Assembly: GCF_027214005.1 (NCBI RefSeq)
Contig: NZ_JAPWGY010000002.1
Span: 645,860-709,859, forward strand
DNA: 64,000 nt
Origin: Kiloniella laminariae
GTDB taxonomy: Bacteria; Pseudomonadota; Alphaproteobacteria; Kiloniellales; Kiloniellaceae
Direction: 5' to 3'
Shown here: piece after piece, positions 62,966 through 64,000 of the stretch
Layout: every line of letters starts with the position of its first letter
How positions within the stretch are numbered: the first letter of the stretch is position 1
Translations under genes and position numbers: made by a program
Notes under the pieces: generated by a model
The model's input: the letters and a program-made list of their open reading frames with translations, nothing else
What the model was told of the DNA's origin: nothing
Database searches by the model: none

Positions 62966-64000
62966 CTAGACGCCCTTGGCACCCTTTTTCATCGTTACTG
63001 GCCCCAGCGGATGATCTGCATGGGGATAGGGATGATGGTGGTGATCATGCCCGTGAGCATGCCCATGTGCATGGTCGTGCCCATGACTGTGATCGTGGCT
63101 GTGATCATGACTGTGACCATGTGAATGAGCATGTTCATGGTCGTGATCATGAGAGTGCGCGTGATCATGTGAATGATCGTGACTGTGATCATGACCATCT
63201 GCTGCGGCTGGTCCCGTCCCGATCCCTTCCACATGGTGGTGGTGGCTTTCCTGCGGCAGGCCGATTTCAGCTTCAAAGCCCAGAACCTGCTCGCGATATT
63301 TGCAGAGCTTGCAGTTCATCAGGTTCGCACCGTCGAGAATTTCCTGAACCCGGTCGGCAAAGGCATCCAGAACCTTGGGGTGATCAGACAGATAAGGCGC
63401 CTTGATAAACTCGATATCCGGATGGCGTTCCGCAACCACATCCGTGTAGTCATAAATCCGTTTGACCAGTATCCCGGTAAAAAGGAAATACGGAAAAACA
63501 ATGATGCGTTTGTACCCGAGCTTCGTTGCATGTTCCAGACCGGGCTCGACCAACGGGAAGGTCACACCGGAATAACAGACTTCACCCCAGCCGAAACCAA
63601 AACCTTCCCACAACAGGCGCATGACCTTGTTCACATTGGAATTGGCATCTGGATCAGATGCACCGCGCCCGACCACCATCAGCATGGTTTCATGGATCGG
63701 CACCTCACCCTTTTCCTGATTCGCCGCGTCAACAGCTTCCTGGATACGTGCACCCGCTGCTGCGATCAGTTTGGTATCAATGCCGAGCTCGCGCCCGTAT
63801 TCGATTTTCATTGCCGGATGCTGGGCTTCATAGGTCCGCAAGACCGAAGGAATATCATTTTTTGCATGACCGGCAGCAAAAAGCATACCCGGAATTGCCA
63901 GGACCAGATCGTGTCCGGCTTCGCGCAGATTATCCAGACCGGTGCGGATAATCGGTGTTGCGAACTCAAGAAAGCCACTATCAACCACATACTGGGGCAG
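62966..64000 (-). CDS. cbiX: CbiX-type sirohydrochlorin cobaltochelatase with long histidine tail, 5' end outside window
   Basis: 345 codons are visible and the frame runs off the right edge, so the N-terminus is missing. Two CbiX half-domains can be followed: FLEFATPIIRTGLDNLREAGHDLVLAIPGMLFAAGHAKND in the first, and MLMVVGRGASDPDANSNV with KRIIVFPYFLFTGILVKRI in the second. The enzyme inserts cobalt before most ring methylations, the hallmark of the early-cobalt pathway. The C-terminal part (63020-63240) consists almost wholly of His-Asp, His-Ser, His-Ala and His-Gly pairs, a likely metal reservoir. An NCKLCKYRE cysteine pair lies ahead of the tail. First visible gene of the six-gene operon. 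Confidence 0.93.
   Translation of the reverse strand: MPQYVVDSGFLEFATPIIRTGLDNLREAGHDLVLAIPGMLFAAGHAKNDIPSVLRTYEAQHPAMKIEYGRELGIDTKLIAAAGARIQEAVDAANQEKGEVPIHETMLMVVGRGASDPDANSNVNKVMRLLWEGFGFGWGEVCYSGVTFPLVEPGLEHATKLGYKRIIVFPYFLFTGILVKRIYDYTDVVAERHPDIEFIKAPYLSDHPKVLDAFADRVQEILDGANLMNCKLCKYREQVLGFEAEIGLPQESHHHHVEGIGTGPAAADGHDHSHDHSHDHAHSHDHDHEHAHSHGHSHDHSHDHSHGHDHAHGHAHGHDHHHHPYPHADHPLGPVTMKKGAKGV
63020..63195 (-). repeat. Histidine-pair repeat tract at the CbiX C-terminus
   Basis: The DNA is a run of imperfect CATGDN-type hexamers (on the plus strand ATGATC, GTGATC and GTGAGC words). It encodes repeating HDHSHD and HAHGHD units, with over 30 histidines. Such tracts store or deliver metal ions in proteins of this type and are prone to length change by slippage. 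The copy number could differ between strains. Confidence 0.85.

Noticed and set aside
63020-63195. CRISPR-like short repeats
   Set aside because: The repeated hexamers have no spacers and are coding in the cbiX frame as His pairs.
62995-63276. Met/Thr/Ile-rich frame within the His tract of cbiX
   Set aside because: It is the frame-shifted reading of the hexamer repeat and has no independent signals.

Overview
The window looks like chromosomal DNA of a marine-type alphaproteobacterium, probably in or near the Rhodospirillales. This is inferred from the gene families seen: short PAS-only proteins of the PAS_5 type, a CbiG-CobJ fusion, a CbiX chelatase with a long histidine tail, the anaerobic ubiquinone genes ubiTUV, and tmpAB-like phosphonate genes. 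No phage, transposase, CRISPR array or rRNA was seen. One tRNA (elongator Met) lies at 42205-42281. Genes are dense and on both strands.

Layout. 1-4068: N-terminal 1356 residues of a giant VCBS/DUF5801-type exoprotein read leftwards off the window, with two 157-residue repeats identical at DNA level. 4.4-9.7 kb: OmpA-like protein, a secreted trypsin-fold protein without a recognisable GDSGGP box, a BisC/TorA-type molybdoenzyme and two small unknown proteins. 9.8-16.7 kb: panB, a CoA-transferase, a PAS_5 protein and ubiV-ubiU-ubiT, divergent from mogA. The ubiT-mogA gap carries one perfect and one near-perfect FNR box, so oxygen-independent quinone synthesis and molybdenum cofactor assembly are probably both induced without oxygen. 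16.9-22.3 kb: PAS_5, OsmC, dtd, an SDR/LysR pair and a Tat-exported multicopper oxidase. 22.4-27.5 kb: TetR regulator with a palindromic operator and a divergent RND efflux pair. 27.6-31.4 kb: CaCA antiporter, SLC13-type permease with regulatory domains, a GFA-fold protein and a decayed 30-codon remnant of a second permease C-terminus.

31.5-33.2 kb: a compact three-gene operon of unknown function (two DUF2589-like proteins and a zinc-ribbon-like protein), the least understood unit here. 33.4-37.0 kb: a LysR-controlled phosphonate module resembling tmpA-tmpB, predicted to turn 2-(trimethylamino)ethylphosphonate into glycine betaine and phosphate, followed by an alkaline-phosphatase-superfamily hydrolase. 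37.1-42.1 kb: an FMN 2-hydroxyacid dehydrogenase, then rtcB with a sigma-54 promoter divergent from its CARF-containing activator rtcR. 42.2-47.2 kb: tRNA-Met, a DUF6653-like membrane protein, a YcaQ/AlkX-type glycosylase, mnmA and an alpha/beta hydrolase.

47.4-51.6 kb and 57.7-64 kb hold most of a cobalamin corrin-ring pathway in three transcription units: cobA-cobB, cbiD-cobK (with a GH114-like gene coupled behind it), and cbiX-cobH-cobL-cobI-cbiG/cobJ-cobM with overlapping genes. CbiX and CbiD without a visible CobG point to the oxygen-independent (early cobalt) style of synthesis. Between them lie a cold shock protein, a DUF2164 protein, an EamA transporter, a nitroreductase/MarR pair and a periplasmic binding-protein-like gene.
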